This document shows positions 61,575-64,000 of a DNA stretch of 64,000 bases, piece by piece. Both the position numbers and the translations under genes were made by a program. The notes beneath the pieces are model-generated. The model saw only the letters and a program-made list of their open reading frames with translations, searched no databases and was not told where the DNA came from. Within the stretch, counting starts at the first letter, position 1. Every line of letters starts with the position of its first letter. This DNA is from Dasypus novemcinctus. Its lineage: Eukaryota > Chordata > Mammalia > Cingulata > Dasypodidae. The stretch covers positions 117,805,947-117,869,946 of the forward strand of contig NC_080678.1 in assembly GCF_030445035.2 (NCBI RefSeq), given 5' to 3'.

Positions 61575-64000
61575 GCTTCCCTGAAAAGATCAATAAAATT
61601 GATAAACCTTAACAAGACTAGCAAGGAAAAAAGAGAAAGGATGCAAATACTAAAATGCAGAATGAAAGGAGAGACATTAAAATTGACCTTACAGAAATGA
61701 AATGGATTATAAGAATACTCTGAAAACTGTATGCCAACATATTCAATAATTGAGAGGAAATGGGCAAATTCCTAGAAACACACATCTTACCTAAACTGAC
61801 TCATGTAAATATAGAATATTGCAACATACCTATAACAATTAAAGAGATTGAATCAGTAATCAAAAGCATCCCAACAAAGTAAAACCCAGGACCACATAGC
61901 TTCATTGATAAATTTTACCAAATATTCAAAGAAGAATAAGCATCAGTCCTCAAGCTTTTCCAAAAAATTGAAGAGAATGGAACTATTCCTAACTCATTTT
62001 ATGAAGCAAATGTTACCCTAATATCAAAGCCAGATAATGACATCACAAGAAAAGGAAACTATAGACCAATTTCCTTTATGAACATAGATGCAAAAATCCT
62101 CAATAAAATACTAGCAAATCCAATCCAATAGTATATTAAAATAATTATACAATCATGACCAAGTGGGATGTAGGAATGCAAGGATGGTTTAGCATAAGAA
62201 AATCAACCAATGTAATAATCCCATTAATAGAATGGAGTAATATATTGACATGGTCATCTCAATTGATACAGACAAGGCTTTTGACAAAATCCAACATCCT
62301 TTCATGATTAAAACACTTAGAAAAATAGGAATAGAAGGAACTTCCTCAACTTGATTAAGGACATATCTCTCAGCTACCTGTATACTCAGTGTTGAAAGAC
62401 TGAATGCCTTCCACTTGAGAACAGGAACAGTACAAGAATGCCTGCTTGCTTTCACCACTGTACTTGTAGTCCTTGCCAGAATAACTAGGCAAGAAAAAGA
62501 GGTAAAAAGACCGAAGTCAGAACCAAGGAAGTAAAACCATCTCTATTTGAAGATGACAGGATCCTATATATAGGAGATTCCAAAGAATCCACAATTAGTC
62601 TACTGGAAATGATAAATTCAGCAAAGTTTCAGGCTACAATATCAACAACTCCAAATCATTTGTTTCTATATATCACCAAAAAATATTTGAAATTGGAAAT
62701 AAAAAAAGACTCCCATTCACAATAGCTCATAAAAGGATACATCACTTAGGAATACATTTAACTGAGGAAATGAAGGACTTGTACACTGTAAACTACAAAG
62801 TATTTCTATAAGAAATGAAAGTTCTAAATAATTGCTAAGACATCCTGTGTTTATGGATAGGCAGACATAATCTTATTAAGATGTCAGTATTACCCAAAAC
62901 TATCCACAGATTCAACACAGTACCTAACAAAATCCTTGCAGCCTTTTATTTTTATTTATTTTACAGTAATTGAAAAGCCAGTCTGTAAAATCATATGTAA
63001 TCTCATGATTACATGATTTAGCTAAATCTATATTGCAAAGAGGAAACAAAGTTGGAAATCTCCACACTTCCCAATTTAAAAACTTACAACTGAGCTACAG
63101 TAATCAAAACAGCATGGTACTGGCATTAAGATATTTCTTAGGATTAGAAGTGAGAGTTCAGAAATAAACCTTTTGGCAAGAGTGACAACAAAATTAATTG
63201 GGGAAAAAATGGTCTCTTCAACAAATGGTATTGGAAAAGTGGATATCCATATGCAAATGAGAGAATTCAGACCCTTCCTCACACCATATAAAAAAAATTA
63301 ACTCTAATTGAATTGTGTACCTGAACAAAAGAGCTAATATCCTAGAAGTCCTAGAAGAAAACAGGGTGGGTGGGCATTCATAATCATAGATATGGTATTC
63401 ATTTCTTAGATAAGACACCAAAAGCAGGAGCAACAAAAGGAAAAATAGATAAAATGGTCTCCATTAAAATGAAAAGTTTTGCATATCAAAAGACACTTTT
63501 AAAGTGAAAAGATAACTTACAGAATGGGAGAAAATCATTGTGATCCATATAGTTGTTAAGTGTTTGGTATAGAGAATATGTAAAGAATTCCTACAACTCA
63601 ATCACAAAAAGACAACCCAATTAAATTTGGGTAAAGGACTTAAATAGACATTTTTCTAAAGAAGATATGTAAATGTTATATAAATGCCTTGACATCACTG
63701 GTCATCAGGGTAATGCAAATCAACATCACAATGATATACCACTGCACATCTACTGGGATGGCTGTTATAAAAACAGGTATAGTAAATGGTGAGGATTCAG
63801 AGACAGAAAAACACTTATACTTTGCTGGTGGCAATGTAGAATGGTGCAGCCAGTGTGGAAATCAATTTGGTTGTTTTTTGAAAATCAAAAATAGAATTCT
63901 ATATGACTTAGAAATTCCACTTCTAGGTATATTCTGAGAAGAATGGAAAGCAGGGACTTAAACAGATATTTGTACACTAATGTTTTAGTGTACATTGTTA
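61575..64000 (+). mobile_element. LINE-1 ORF2 (outer copy resumed, runs off the window)
   Basis: ORF2 continues with gcttccctgaaaagatcaat, exactly the part expected after the break at 55876. It proceeds through the RT (about 62540, a degenerate FEDDRILYI) and on to the C-terminal and 3' region (gatatccatatgcaaatgag, then ggaatgg-type text at 63700-63940) up to the window edge. Stops are frequent. Confidence 0.75.

Overview
This is non-coding, repeat-dense mammalian DNA with no intact protein-coding gene that I can support. The best lineage marker is a tRNA-Ala-derived SINE of the DAS-SINE type known from armadillos. There are six copies or fragments (about 8.3, 20.0, 31.1, 40.6, 48.1 and 53.9 kb) plus several short tRNA-only relatives. 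With xenarthran-looking LINE-1 3' ends, this points to a xenarthran, most likely an armadillo such as Dasypus. That is recognition from memory, not a database result.

Layout. 0-5.3 kb: a MER5-like DNA transposon, old repeats and several antisense LINE-1 pieces, one with a 5' inversion. 5.3-8.3 kb: mostly unassigned, with an L2 end and a possible LTR. 8.3-12.8 kb: a DAS-SINE, then a long antisense LINE-1 broken by a MaLR-like LTR and two short SINEs. 14.6-17.3 kb: an intronless, stop-containing KRAB zinc-finger retropseudogene on the minus strand. 19.2-21.4 kb: an HMGN1-like retropseudogene on the plus strand, hit by at least four later insertions and possibly a fifth at its 3' edge. 21.6-28 kb: mostly single-copy-looking sequence with old L1/L2 remnants, one long nearly open frame and a MaLR-like LTR. 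28-31.1 kb: antisense LINE-1. 31.2-34.2 kb: a non-autonomous MaLR element with a tandem LTR-internal-LTR-internal layout. 34.5-39.8 kb: an antisense LINE-1 3' UTR, then an ERVL provirus (3' LTR plus pol remnants) on the minus strand. 40.2-45.7 kb: an antisense LINE-1 reaching its own 5' end, carrying a dimeric SINE, a nested LINE-1 tail and four short SINEs. 45.7-54.3 kb: a possible LTR, two DAS-SINEs with target-site duplications, an antisense LINE-1 and single-copy-looking sequence with one exon-like segment. 54.7-64 kb: plus-strand nested LINE-1s, one carrying a U1 snRNA retropseudogene with a 16-bp target-site duplication.

Nothing here works together as a pathway. The content records successive retrotransposition. 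LINE-1 machinery probably mobilised the SINEs, the U1 copy, the HMGN1 copy and the zinc-finger copy; the LTR elements came by a separate route. I saw no CRISPR array, operon or defence-like system, and no functional tRNA, rRNA or snRNA gene.
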